Shown one piece after another: positions 1 through 6,762 of a stretch of DNA of 64,000 nucleotides (positions within the stretch are counted from its first letter, which is position 1; the number at the start of each line of letters is the position of its first letter). The stretch lies in the NCBI RefSeq assembly GCF_027925245.1, contig NZ_BSDP01000001.1, positions 1,364,001-1,428,000 on the forward strand, read 5' to 3'. The notes below the pieces were generated by a model. It worked only from the letters and a program-made list of their open reading frames with translations, did not search any database and was not told the DNA's origin. Source of the stretch: Agromyces rhizosphaerae. GTDB taxonomy: Bacteria > Actinomycetota > Actinomycetes > Actinomycetales > Microbacteriaceae. The position numbers were made by a program, and so were the translations under genes.

Positions 1-476
1 CCGACGACGGCGGTGGCGTTCGCCTTCAGCCCGCCGCTGCCCAGCGCCACGAGGATCAGCCCGACGCCGACGCCCCAGAACCCGGGCAGGAGGGCGAGCG
101 CGATGTGTCCGAGCATGATGACGACGGCGCTCCAGAAGAGCACGCGCTCGGAGCCGAAGAGCCGGTCGGCGATCCACGCGCCGAGCACCGTCGAGAGGTA
201 GACCGCGCCGCCGTACGCGCCCACGATGCCGGCGGCCGTGGACTGCTCCATGCCGAGGCCGCCCTCGGACGCGGAGTAGTAGAGGTAGAGGAGCAGGATG
301 CCCTGCATGCCGTAGAAGCTGAACCGCTCCCACATCTCCACGCCGAAGATGTTGGCGAGCGCACGAGGCTGGCCGAAGAACCCGTGGTCGTCCTTCGCGC
401 CGACCCCCGGCAGTCTCGGCTCCCCCTCCGACGGACTCGCGTCCCCCGGCGCCGGCTTCGCGACGTCGTCGCTCAT
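1..476 (-). CDS. POT-family peptide:H+ symporter, N-terminal part
   Basis: The first 158 residues of a proton-dependent oligopeptide transporter (POT/PTR2 branch of the major facilitator superfamily) are present; the rest lies beyond the left edge. A soluble acidic N-terminus of about 30 residues is followed by a conserved GFFGQPRALANIFGVEMWERF-like stretch and YGMQG, the family's ExxERFxxYG-type signature in the first helix. Three to four membrane helices follow, with the loop ADRLFGSERV. The protein should import di- and tripeptides with protons. The start is ATG at 476, and a TACGAT -10 hexamer lies 12 nt upstream, so the mRNA is probably leaderless. It is divergent from the CynX-type transporter. 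Confident on family, not on exact substrate. Confidence 0.85.
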   Translation of the reverse strand, partial: MSDDVAKPAPGDASPSEGEPRLPGVGAKDDHGFFGQPRALANIFGVEMWERFSFYGMQGILLLYLYYSASEGGLGMEQSTAAGIVGAYGGAVYLSTVLGAWIADRLFGSERVLFWSAVVIMLGHIALALLPGFWGVGVGLILVALGSGGLKANATAVV

Positions 477-482
477 GGCGTC

Positions 483-568
483 ATCGTATGCCCGCGCGCC
501 GCTCCGGTCGAGTGCGAGGGCGACGGATGCCGCGGGCCCGGCGCCGCACCCGCGGCACCGCGTACGAT
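483..568. promoter_or_regulatory. Divergent leaderless promoters of two transporters
   Basis: On the minus strand TACGAT (483-488) begins 12 nt before the ATG of the POT transporter. On the plus strand TACGAT (563-568) begins 14 nt before the GTG of the MFS transporter. Both spacings put the transcription start at or next to the start codon. No Shine-Dalgarno sequence precedes either start. Confidence 0.55.
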
Positions 569-576
569 CGAGCGCA

Positions 577-1830
577 GTGACACCTCCATCCCGGGACTCC
601 GCGGCCCGCGCGTTCCCGTGGCTGCTCACGGCGGGCATCATGCTCGTCGCGCTCAACCTGCGCGCGCCCATCGTCGCGCTCGCCCCGGTGCTCGAGCGCA
701 TCGAGGCCGAACTCGGCCTGACACCGGCCACGGCGGGCCTGCTCACGACGCTCGCGGTGCTGTGCTTCTCGCTCGCCACGCCGCTGGCCGCGCTCGTCAT
801 CCGGCTGAGCGGGGCGGAGCGCGCCGTGGTCATCGCCCTGCTCGGCGTGCTCGCCGGCACGATCCTGCGGTCGGCCGACGGCGCACCGACGGCGTTCGCG
901 GGCATGGTCGTGATCGGCGCGGCGATCACGATCGGCAACGTGGTCATGCCCGTGGTGATCCGGCGGGACGTGCCGCCCGACCGGGCCCCGCTCGTGACCG
1001 GCGTCTACACGGCGATGCTCAACGTGGGCACGATGATCACGTCGCTCGCGACGGCGCCGCTCGCGGACCTGGTGGGCTGGCGACTCGCGACGGCCGCGTG
1101 GGGCGTGTTCGTGCTCGCGGCGCTGGTCGTCTGGGGCGCCTACCTGCGTCGGCGACGGCGCGACGACGCACCCGAACCGGAACCGGCGCTCACGACGGCG
1201 GAGCTGCTGACCGGCGGGATCGCGGTGGTCGACGACCGCGCCGGCCCCGGGGCATCCGACTCGGCGTGGCGCAACCCGCTGACCTGGCTGCTGACCGCCG
1301 CCTTCGCGGCGCAGGCGTGGGGCTACTACGGGGTCACGAGCTGGCTGCCGACGATGCTCGCCGACCTCCGCGGCATCGGCGAGGTCGCCGCCGGCGCGGC
1401 CTCGTCGGTGTTCCAGGTCGCGGCCATCGTCGGCGCGCTCGGGGTGCCGCTGCTCGGCGCCCGCACGCCCCAGTGGGTGCCGGCCGCGCTCATCGGGGCG
1501 CTCTGGATGACCCTGCCGATCGGCCTGCTCGTCGCGCCCGAGGCGTACCTGCTCTGGGAGTTCCTCGGCGGCATCGCGCAGGGCGGCGGCTTCGTGGTGA
1601 TCTTCACCGTCGTCGTGCGCCATGCGCGGAGCGACCGCGAGGCGGGCGGCATGTCGGCGATCGTGCAGGGCGTCGGCTACCTGCTGGCGGCGCTCAGCCC
1701 GCCGCTGCTCGGCGCCATGCACGCCGCGACCGCGGGCTGGGCGCTCCCGCTCGTGGTGCTGATCGGCTCGACGTCGACCTTCCTCGTGCTCGCCGTCGTC
1801 GCGACGCGCATGACCGACGCCCGCCGCTGA
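577..1830 (+). CDS. MFS transporter, CynX/NimT type
   Basis: A 417-residue protein with about 12 hydrophobic segments. The N-terminal NLRAPIVALAPVLERI motif, followed by a TPATAGLLTTLAVLCFSL-type second helix, is typical of the CynX/NimT (cyanate or 2-nitroimidazole transporter-like) branch of the major facilitator superfamily. A basic loop at about residues 193-230 separates the two six-helix halves. The substrate cannot be read from the sequence; members move small organic anions or nitro-compounds. The GTG start at 577 was chosen because a TACGAT hexamer stands 14 nt upstream and the transmembrane domain begins about 14 residues later; longer starts add an unlikely leader. It ends 12 nt from the convergent rocD. 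Confidence 0.8.
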   Translation: MTPPSRDSAARAFPWLLTAGIMLVALNLRAPIVALAPVLERIEAELGLTPATAGLLTTLAVLCFSLATPLAALVIRLSGAERAVVIALLGVLAGTILRSADGAPTAFAGMVVIGAAITIGNVVMPVVIRRDVPPDRAPLVTGVYTAMLNVGTMITSLATAPLADLVGWRLATAAWGVFVLAALVVWGAYLRRRRRDDAPEPEPALTTAELLTGGIAVVDDRAGPGASDSAWRNPLTWLLTAAFAAQAWGYYGVTSWLPTMLADLRGIGEVAAGAASSVFQVAAIVGALGVPLLGARTPQWVPAALIGALWMTLPIGLLVAPEAYLLWEFLGGIAQGGGFVVIFTVVVRHARSDREAGGMSAIVQGVGYLLAALSPPLLGAMHAATAGWALPLVVLIGSTSTFLVLAVVATRMTDARR

Positions 1831-1842
1831 GCGGCTCGACCG

Positions 1843-3069
1843 TCAGCGGGTGGCGCGCTCGGCGAGCACGGCCTCCAGCTGGTCGACGGCCCAGTCGAGG
1901 TCGGATGCCTCGACGACGATCGGCGGCGCGAGCCGGATCGTGGAGCCGTGGGTGTCCTTCGCCAGCACGCCGCGGCGCATGAGCGCCTCGCAGACCTCGC
2001 GGCCCGTGCCGAGCGCGGGGTCGATGTCGATGCCGGCCCAGAGCCCGGCGCCGCGCACGGCGACCACACCCCGACCGACGAGGGCATCGAGCCGCGCGCG
2101 CAGGCGCGCACCCAGCTCGCGCGCCCGGGCCTGGGGCTCGCCGCTCGCGAGCATGCGCACGACCTCGAGTCCCACGGCGGCGGCCAGCGGGTTGCCGCCG
2201 AACGTCGAGCCGTGCTCGCCGGGACGCAGCACGCCGATCACGTCGGCACTGCCGACGACCGCAGACACCGGCACGATGCCGCCGCCGAGCGCCTTGCCGA
2301 GCGTCACGAGGTCGGGCCGCACGTCGACCAGGTCGCACGCGAGCGTCGAGCCCGTGCGGCCGAGACCCGACTGGATCTCGTCGGCGATGAGCAGCACGTT
2401 GCGCGCGTCGCACAGCGCGCGCACCCGCGGCAGGAAGTCGGCCGGCGGCACGACGATGCCCGCCTCGCCCTGGATCGGCTCGACGAGCACCGCCACGGTG
2501 TTCTCGTCGATCGCGTCGGCCGCCGCGTCGGCGTCGCCGTACGGCACCGCCCGGAAGCCCGGCGTGAACGGACCGAAGTCGGCGCGTGCGTCGGGGTCGT
2601 CGCTGAACGAGACGATCGTGGTGGTGCGGCCGTGGAAGTTTCCGGCCATGACGACGATGTTCGCGGCATCCGGCGCCACGCCCTTGACCCGGTACCCCCA
2701 GGCGCGCGCGACCTTGATGGCCGACTCGACCGCCTCGGCGCCCGTGTTCATCGGCAGCACCATGTCCATGCCGACGAGCTCGGCGAGCTCGGTCACGAAC
2801 GGCCCGAGCCGGTCGTTGTGGAACGCGCGGCTCGTGAGCGTGATGCGGTCGAGCTGCGCGTGCGCGGCGGCGAGGAGCTGCGGATGCCCGTGCCCGAAGT
2901 TCACCGCCGAGTACGCGGCGAGGCAGTCGAGGTAGCGTCGCCCCTCGACGTCCGTGACCCAGGCGCCCTCGCCCGAGGCGACGACGACCGGCAGCGGGTG
3001 GTAGTTGTGCGCCGCGTGCGCCTCCTCGAGGGCGATCGCGGTCTCGGTGGCATCCGTCGTCGTGGTCAT
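1843..3069 (-). CDS. rocD: Ornithine aminotransferase
   Basis: A 408-residue class III PLP-dependent aminotransferase converting ornithine and 2-oxoglutarate to glutamate-5-semialdehyde and glutamate. Visible signatures are AAYSAVNFGHGHP near residue 51, the NTGAEAVE phosphate-binding loop near 108, LIADEIQSGLGRTG near 227, and the PLP lysine K259 in TLGKALGGG. Length matches the family (about 400). Its ATG overlaps the stop of the upstream DDAH-like gene (ATGA), so the two are translationally coupled. Glutamate semialdehyde enters the P5C pool, which PutA, encoded 4 kb away, oxidises to glutamate. The nearby Lrp-family regulator at 5796 is a plausible controller, which is inference. Confidence 0.95.
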   Translation of the reverse strand: MTTTTDATETAIALEEAHAAHNYHPLPVVVASGEGAWVTDVEGRRYLDCLAAYSAVNFGHGHPQLLAAAHAQLDRITLTSRAFHNDRLGPFVTELAELVGMDMVLPMNTGAEAVESAIKVARAWGYRVKGVAPDAANIVVMAGNFHGRTTTIVSFSDDPDARADFGPFTPGFRAVPYGDADAAADAIDENTVAVLVEPIQGEAGIVVPPADFLPRVRALCDARNVLLIADEIQSGLGRTGSTLACDLVDVRPDLVTLGKALGGGIVPVSAVVGSADVIGVLRPGEHGSTFGGNPLAAAVGLEVVRMLASGEPQARARELGARLRARLDALVGRGVVAVRGAGLWAGIDIDPALGTGREVCEALMRRGVLAKDTHGSTIRLAPPIVVEASDLDWAVDQLEAVLAERATR

Positions 3070-3944
3070 CGGCGCAGCTCCAGGGTGCAGCACTTGACGC
3101 CGCCGCCGCCGAGCAGCAGCTCGGAGAGGTCGACGCCGATCGGGGTGTAGCCGTGGGCGCGCAGCTGCTCGGCGAAGCCGGTGGCGCGCGAGGCGATCAC
3201 GACGTTGCGGTTGTCGCTGAACGAGTTGAGGCCGAGGATCGCGGCGTCCTCCTCCGACACGATGATCGCGTCGGGGTAGCGGGCCTCGAGCACCGCGCGG
3301 GACGCCTCGTCGAACGCGCTCGGCAGGTACGCGATGTGCTCGCGGCCGGGCGTCGGGTCGAGCACCGCGAGCGCGGTGTCGAGATGGTAGAAGCTCGGGT
3401 TGACCAGGCGCAGGGTCACGACCTCGCGGCCGAACACGCGACCGATCTCGTCGTGCGAACGCGAGTCGCTGCGGAACCCGGTGCCCGCGAGGATCGCGTC
3501 CCCGACGAGCAGGAAGTCGCCCTCGCCCTCGTTGACCTCGAGCGGGCGGCGCACGTCGAACCCCGCGGCATCGAACCAGTTCATGTACGCGGGGCCCTCG
3601 GCCTGCCGCTCGGGGTGGGTGAAGCTCGCGCCGTAGGCGATGCCGTCGAGCACGAAGCCGCCGTTCGCGGCGTAGACCATGTCGGGCAGGCCCTCGACGG
3701 GGTCGATGAGCTGCACGTCGTACCCGAGCCGCAGGTACGTCTCGTAGAGCGCCTCCCACTGCTGCACCGCGAGGCTCGTGTCGGTCGGCAGCGCGGGGTT
3801 CATCCACGGGTTGATGCGGTAGACCACGGTGAAGTGGTCGGGGCGGCACATCAGCACCGACTTGCGCACGGCGGTGCGCTCGGGACGGTCGGCGGTCGGG
3901 CGGGTCTCGGTCTGCTGCTCGGTCTGATCGGTCACGATGGTCAT
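3066..3944 (-). CDS. ddaH: DDAH-like arginine/dimethylarginine hydrolase
   Basis: A 292-residue guanidino-group-modifying enzyme (amidinotransferase/DDAH fold). The expected catalytic set is visible: an acidic pair in NEGEGDF (E141, D143), H187 in SFYHLDT, and a C-terminal cysteine in GGGVKCCTLE (C285 or C286). YAANGGFV near residue 91 is a substrate-loop motif. Members hydrolyse methylated arginine to citrulline, or arginine to citrulline or ornithine. Coupling to rocD by an ATGA overlap argues for a product that feeds ornithine metabolism. The ATG at 3944 follows a strong GAAGGAGG ribosome-binding site. The same gene pair occurs in other actinobacteria, including mycobacteria. Family is secure; exact substrate is open. 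Confidence 0.8.
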   Translation of the reverse strand: MTIVTDQTEQQTETRPTADRPERTAVRKSVLMCRPDHFTVVYRINPWMNPALPTDTSLAVQQWEALYETYLRLGYDVQLIDPVEGLPDMVYAANGGFVLDGIAYGASFTHPERQAEGPAYMNWFDAAGFDVRRPLEVNEGEGDFLLVGDAILAGTGFRSDSRSHDEIGRVFGREVVTLRLVNPSFYHLDTALAVLDPTPGREHIAYLPSAFDEASRAVLEARYPDAIIVSEEDAAILGLNSFSDNRNVVIASRATGFAEQLRAHGYTPIGVDLSELLLGGGGVKCCTLELRR

Positions 3945-4110
3945 CGCGCCTCCTTCACTCGTCGGCGGCGGTGCGACGAGCCGACGAGGACCGGCAGCCG
4001 CGGCACGCGCCGCATGGGTGTCGGCGGACCAGGTCACTCTCCTCGAGCCCCGCAGGCGGTGCGGGACGCCGTTTCCAGTGTCACACGCCCACGCGCTGCG
4101 CGATACCGAT

Positions 4111-4165
4111 TGAGGCGCACGGATGCTGCGTGCTCAGCGTCGGCACGCAGCATCCGTGCGCCTCA
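4111..4165. terminator. Perfect 23-bp stem hairpin
   Basis: Arms 4111-4133 and 4143-4165 are perfectly complementary over 23 bp with a 9-nt loop. It lies 11 bp beyond the stop of the LLM-oxidoreductase gene on the minus strand. There is no clear T-tract, as usual for actinobacterial terminators. Its core contains GGATGC/GCATCC. Confidence 0.6.
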
Positions 4166-4176
4166 GCGCCCCGGTG

Positions 4177-4971
4177 TCAGGAGTTCTTGGCGTCGCGCCA
4201 GGCCAGCCAGCGCGAGACCTGGACCATGTCGTAGTCGGGGCCGTTGAGGCCGAGCGTGAACATGCGCACGCCGGCGTCGTAGTACGCGTCCGCCTTCTCG
4301 TCGTCGGCCCGCGCGAGCTCGTTCGACACGACGATGTTCGAGGTGTCGCGCCCGACCTTCTCGCCCCACGCGTCGATGACCGACACCTTGTGCGCGATCT
4401 CCTCGGGCTTGACGAAGCTGTGCCAGACGTCGGCGTGCTTGGCGACGAGCTTCAGCGTCTTCTGCTCGCCCTTGCCGCCGATGAGCACGGGGATGTCGCG
4501 CGTCGGCGCCGGGTTCAGCTTCGCCCAGCGCGCCTCGATGCGCGGCAGGGCCTCGGCGAGGTCGTCCAGGCGCGAGCCGACGGTGCCGAAGTCGTAGCCG
4601 TACTCGTCGTAGTCGCGCTCGAACCAGCCCGACCCGGTGCCGAAGATGAACCGACCCTCGCCGCCCTTGGCGCTGATGTGGTCGATCGTGCGGGCCATGT
4701 CGGCCTGCAGGTCGGGGTTGCGGTAGCTGTTGCAGTTCACGAGCGCACCGAGCTCGACGCGCTCGGTCTGCTCGGCCCAGGCCGCGAGCAGCGTCCACGA
4801 CTCGAAGTGCTCGCCGTCGGGCTCGCCGTAGAGCGGGTAGAAGTGGTCCCAGTTGAAGACGATGTCGACGCCGAGGTCCTCGCAACGCATCACCGCGTCG
4901 CGCATGTGCTGGGCCGTCGTGTGCTGGGGGTGGAGTTGCACGCCGAGGCGCACCGGAGTGTCAGTAAGCAT
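4177..4971 (-). CDS. LLM-class F420-dependent oxidoreductase
   Basis: A 264-residue luciferase-like (bacterial luciferase superfamily) TIM-barrel protein. Typical features are the early GVQLHPQH strand, FNWDHFYPLYGEPDG near residue 40, ELGALVNCNSYRNPDLQAD near 73, and GRFIFGTGSGWFERDYDEYG near 106, which matches actinobacterial F420-dependent members. It probably uses reduced F420 (or FMN) to reduce or oxidise an unidentified small molecule. The ATG at 4971 has TAGCGT 12 nt upstream and no ribosome-binding site, so it appears leaderless. It is transcribed alone, ending in the 23-bp hairpin. Length is slightly short for the family (280-350) but the fold motifs are complete. Confidence 0.85.
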   Translation of the reverse strand: MLTDTPVRLGVQLHPQHTTAQHMRDAVMRCEDLGVDIVFNWDHFYPLYGEPDGEHFESWTLLAAWAEQTERVELGALVNCNSYRNPDLQADMARTIDHISAKGGEGRFIFGTGSGWFERDYDEYGYDFGTVGSRLDDLAEALPRIEARWAKLNPAPTRDIPVLIGGKGEQKTLKLVAKHADVWHSFVKPEEIAHKVSVIDAWGEKVGRDTSNIVVSNELARADDEKADAYYDAGVRMFTLGLNGPDYDMVQVSRWLAWRDAKNS

Positions 4972-4977
4972 GACTCC

Positions 4978-4983
4978 ACGCTA
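4978..4983 (-). promoter_or_regulatory. Leaderless -10 element of LLM gene
   Basis: TAGCGT on the minus strand starts 12 nt before the ATG at 4971. The spacing places transcription start at the start codon. Confidence 0.45.
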
Positions 4984-5031
4984 GGCCGACCGCGCGCGAT
5001 CACCGAATCGATTCGAGAACTGGGGAGAACG

Positions 5032-5079
5032 GCGAGCGGATGCCTCGCGGCCGGCGCGCGCCCAGCGGCATCCGCTCGC
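5032..5079. terminator. Hairpin with 13-bp GCGAGCGGATGCC arms
   Basis: GCGAGCGGATGCC (5032-5044) pairs perfectly with GGCATCCGCTCGC (5067-5079) across a 22-nt loop. It follows the stop of the antitoxin-like gene at 5092. The same 13-base arm forms the palindrome at 16779-16808, so this is one member of a recurring hairpin family. Confidence 0.6.
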
Positions 5080-5091
5080 TGCCGTCGCCGC

Positions 5092-5349
5092 TCAGCGCTG
5101 CGTGTCGATGAGCGCCGCGAACCGACGATGCGCTGCCTGCCTACTCGTGCCGAGCACCGCACCGATAGCCGCCCACGAGTCGCCGGCCGCGTGGGCCGCC
5201 GCGACAGCGGCGACGAGTTCCCGCTCCGCCGCATCGATCGCGTCGAGCGCGACGCCGATCCGCGCGAGGTGCGCGCCGTCGCGCATGTCCGACTTCTCGA
5301 GCCGGAGCTCGTCGAGCCACTCCTCCGTGCTGGCCTTCGTCTTCGTCAT
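5092..5349 (-). CDS. Putative antitoxin with helix-turn-helix
   Basis: An 85-residue protein. The C-terminal half carries GDSWAAIGAVLGTSRQAAHRRF, a helix-turn-helix of the type found in small actinobacterial partners of RelE/BrnT-like toxins; the N-terminal half is a predicted amphipathic helix region with no motif I recognise. It starts 12 nt after the stop of the toxin-like gene. The ATG at 5349 was chosen over a GTG at 5358 because GAGAGGTG sits 7 nt upstream of the ATG. The toxin-first order is unusual for classical pairs but common where the antitoxin is the DNA-binding repressor. It would neutralise the toxin and bind the palindromes at 5598-5650. Function is inferred from pairing. Confidence 0.6.
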   Translation of the reverse strand: MTKTKASTEEWLDELRLEKSDMRDGAHLARIGVALDAIDAAERELVAAVAAAHAAGDSWAAIGAVLGTSRQAAHRRFAALIDTQR

Positions 5350-5361
5350 GCTGATCACCTC

Positions 5362-5595
5362 TCAGAGCAGGTCGTACCATCTCGGGCGGAGCACATCGGC
5401 GTGGATGACACGCACTGGGTCACGCGCGGGCACGAGCACGATCTCGAGGAAGCGCCCGTCCCGCGCTGGGCCGAGCACGAGTATCTGCAACTCGCCATCT
5501 CGTTCCACCTCTCGGTACACACGTGGATGCCTGATCGCATGTCGGATATCCGAATCGACGATGCCGTGCTTCCGCGCGCTCGATCTGATCTCCAC
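5362..5595 (-). CDS. Putative toxin, BrnT/DUF4258-like
   Basis: A 77-residue protein whose pattern SARKHGIVDSDIRHAIRHP, then a hydrophobic LVLGPARDGRFLEIVLVP hairpin and a terminal ADVLRPRW, matches small toxin-like proteins that resemble BrnT and DUF4258 (RelE-like RNase fold). Such proteins usually pair with a small DNA-binding antitoxin, which follows here after 12 nt. The GTG start at 5595 is supported by TACATT beginning exactly 12 nt upstream, a leaderless spacing, and that hexamer lies inside a palindrome. No catalytic residues can be assigned with certainty. It could be a non-toxic domain protein; the operon layout and operators favour a toxin-antitoxin role. Confidence 0.6.
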   Translation of the reverse strand: MEIRSSARKHGIVDSDIRHAIRHPRVYREVERDGELQILVLGPARDGRFLEIVLVPARDPVRVIHADVLRPRWYDLL

Positions 5596-5597
5596 GC

Positions 5598-5616
5598 CGT
5601 CAATGTAATGTTGACG
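5598..5616. promoter_or_regulatory. Palindromic operator over toxin -10 element
   Basis: CGTCAA (5598-5603) and TTGACG (5611-5616) flank TGTAATG, giving a 19-bp palindrome. The minus-strand -10 hexamer TACATT of the toxin gene lies inside it, so a bound protein would block transcription. Confidence 0.55.
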
Positions 5617-5631
5617 AACCTTCCCGCGAAT

Positions 5632-5650
5632 TGTCAATGAACGATTGACA
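5632..5650. promoter_or_regulatory. Second palindromic operator of TA-like operon
   Basis: TGTCAAT (5632-5638) and ATTGACA (5644-5650) flank GAACG, a second 19-bp palindrome sharing the GTCAA/TTGAC core. Its centre is 34 bp from the first, about three helical turns. Confidence 0.5.
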
Positions 5651-5781
5651 CACGGATCGCGAACTCCAGCACCTGTGGAGGAGTCGTTCTGGATCCGACT
5701 CCGGCGGCGCATTCCGCATCGATTCGATCACGAGCGCATCGAATGCAGCGCACGGGGGTCCCGCGACGCAACGATCCGCCC

Positions 5782-5787
5782 TACACT
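5782..5787 (+). promoter_or_regulatory. Leaderless -10 element of lrp-type gene
   Basis: TACACT begins 14 nt before the ATG at 5796, and no ribosome-binding site is present. Confidence 0.45.
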
Positions 5788-5795
5788 CCGAACGC

Positions 5796-6233
5796 ATGGA
5801 CAACCTCGACCGCAGCATCCTCGACCTCCTGCGCGAGAACGCCCGCGCGAGCTACGGCGACATCGGCTCGACCGTCGGGTTGTCCGCCTCGGCCGTGAAG
5901 CGCCGCGTCGACCGACTCGTCGCCGACGGCGTGATCCGGGCATTCACGATCCAGGTCGACCCGACGGTCGACGGCATGAGCACCGAGGCGTACGTCGAGC
6001 TGTTCTGCCGCGGCACGGTCGCGCCCGAGGAGCTCCAGCGCATCCTGCAGAACGTGCCCGAGGTCGTCTACGCCGGCACGGTCACCGGCAGCGCCGACGC
6101 GATCGTGCAGATGCGCGCCCGCGACATCACGAGCCTCGAGGACGCGCTCGAGCGCCTGCGCGTCGCCCCCAACGTCGACCACACGCGCAGCGCGATCGTG
6201 TTCTCGCGCTTGGTCAACCGGCCCCGCGACTGA
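5796..6233 (+). CDS. Lrp/AsnC-family transcriptional regulator
   Basis: A 145-residue regulator. Residues 1-50 form the AsnC-type winged helix-turn-helix (MDNLDRSILDLLRENARASYGDIG then LSASAVKRRVDRL), and residues about 60-140 are the RAM/ligand-binding domain, with the GTVTGSADAIVQM core. Lrp proteins are octameric or tetrameric sensors of amino acids and often regulate the adjacent amino-acid catabolic genes. rocD, the DDAH-like gene and putA are all within 5 kb and depend on amino-acid supply, so they are candidate targets by position only. The ATG has a TACACT hexamer 14 nt upstream. A GntR-type gene follows 41 nt downstream on the same strand. Confidence 0.9.
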   Translation: MDNLDRSILDLLRENARASYGDIGSTVGLSASAVKRRVDRLVADGVIRAFTIQVDPTVDGMSTEAYVELFCRGTVAPEELQRILQNVPEVVYAGTVTGSADAIVQMRARDITSLEDALERLRVAPNVDHTRSAIVFSRLVNRPRD

Positions 6234-6274
6234 CCGGTGCAGCACCGGCCGAAGCAGAATCGAGCGGATGCCCC

Positions 6275-6640
6275 GTGATCGCGATCACCGTCGACCCGGA
6301 GTCGTCCACGGCACCGTTCGAGCAGATCCGGATGCGGGTGCGCGACGCCGTCCGCTCCGGTGAACTGGCCGCGGGCACGAAGCTCCCCACGGTGCGCGCG
6401 CTGGCCGCCGAGGTCGGCGTCGCCGTGAACACGGTCGCGAAGGCGTACCGCGCGCTCGAGTCCGACGCGGTCATCGAGACGCGCGGGCGAAACGGCACGT
6501 TCGTCTCCGCGACGGGCGACCCGACCGAGCAGCAGGCGCAGCTCGCGGCGACCGCCTTCGCCGACCGCATGGCCGCCCTCGGCGTCGACGAGGCCGCCGC
6601 CCTCGCCTACGCCCGCGCCGCGCTCCGCGCCGACCGCTGA
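6275..6640 (+). CDS. GntR-family regulator, short YtrA type
   Basis: A 121-residue regulator with an N-terminal winged helix-turn-helix (PFEQIRMRVRDAVRSGEL, then LPTVRALAAEVGVAVNTVAKAYRALE, then ETRGRNGTFV) and only about 40 residues after it, so it lacks a full effector domain. This is the YtrA-like subgroup, which usually controls neighbouring transport genes. The GTG at 6275 gives VIAITVDPES, the usual start position before the domain; the ATG at 6268 is out of frame. No target transporter is adjacent, so the regulon is unknown. It ends near a palindromic repeat shared with the locus at 53.5 kb. Confidence 0.85.
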   Translation: MIAITVDPESSTAPFEQIRMRVRDAVRSGELAAGTKLPTVRALAAEVGVAVNTVAKAYRALESDAVIETRGRNGTFVSATGDPTEQQAQLAATAFADRMAALGVDEAAALAYARAALRADR

Positions 6641-6666
6641 CGCTCAAGCAGCGTTCCCCTGCGCAA

Positions 6667-6728
6667 CGGCCAGTCTGCGTCGCTCCGGCCAGCCGTGCAG
6701 GACTGGCCCGCACGACGCAGACTGGCCG
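6667..6728. repeat. 62-nt nested palindrome, copy A
   Basis: Outer arms CGGCCAGTCTGCG and CGCAGACTGGCCG enclose an inner GGCCAG/CTGGCC stem. A second 62-nt copy at 53515-53576 is identical at 53 positions. Both copies lie between convergent genes, here the GntR gene and putA. A 13-base fragment, CCAGTCTGCGTCG, occurs at 10498-10510 in the putA promoter region. It may act as a bidirectional terminator or a mobile extragenic palindrome. Confidence 0.75.
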
Positions 6729-6762
6729 ACGCGGGAGGAACGCCGCAGGTCGCGCGAACGCG

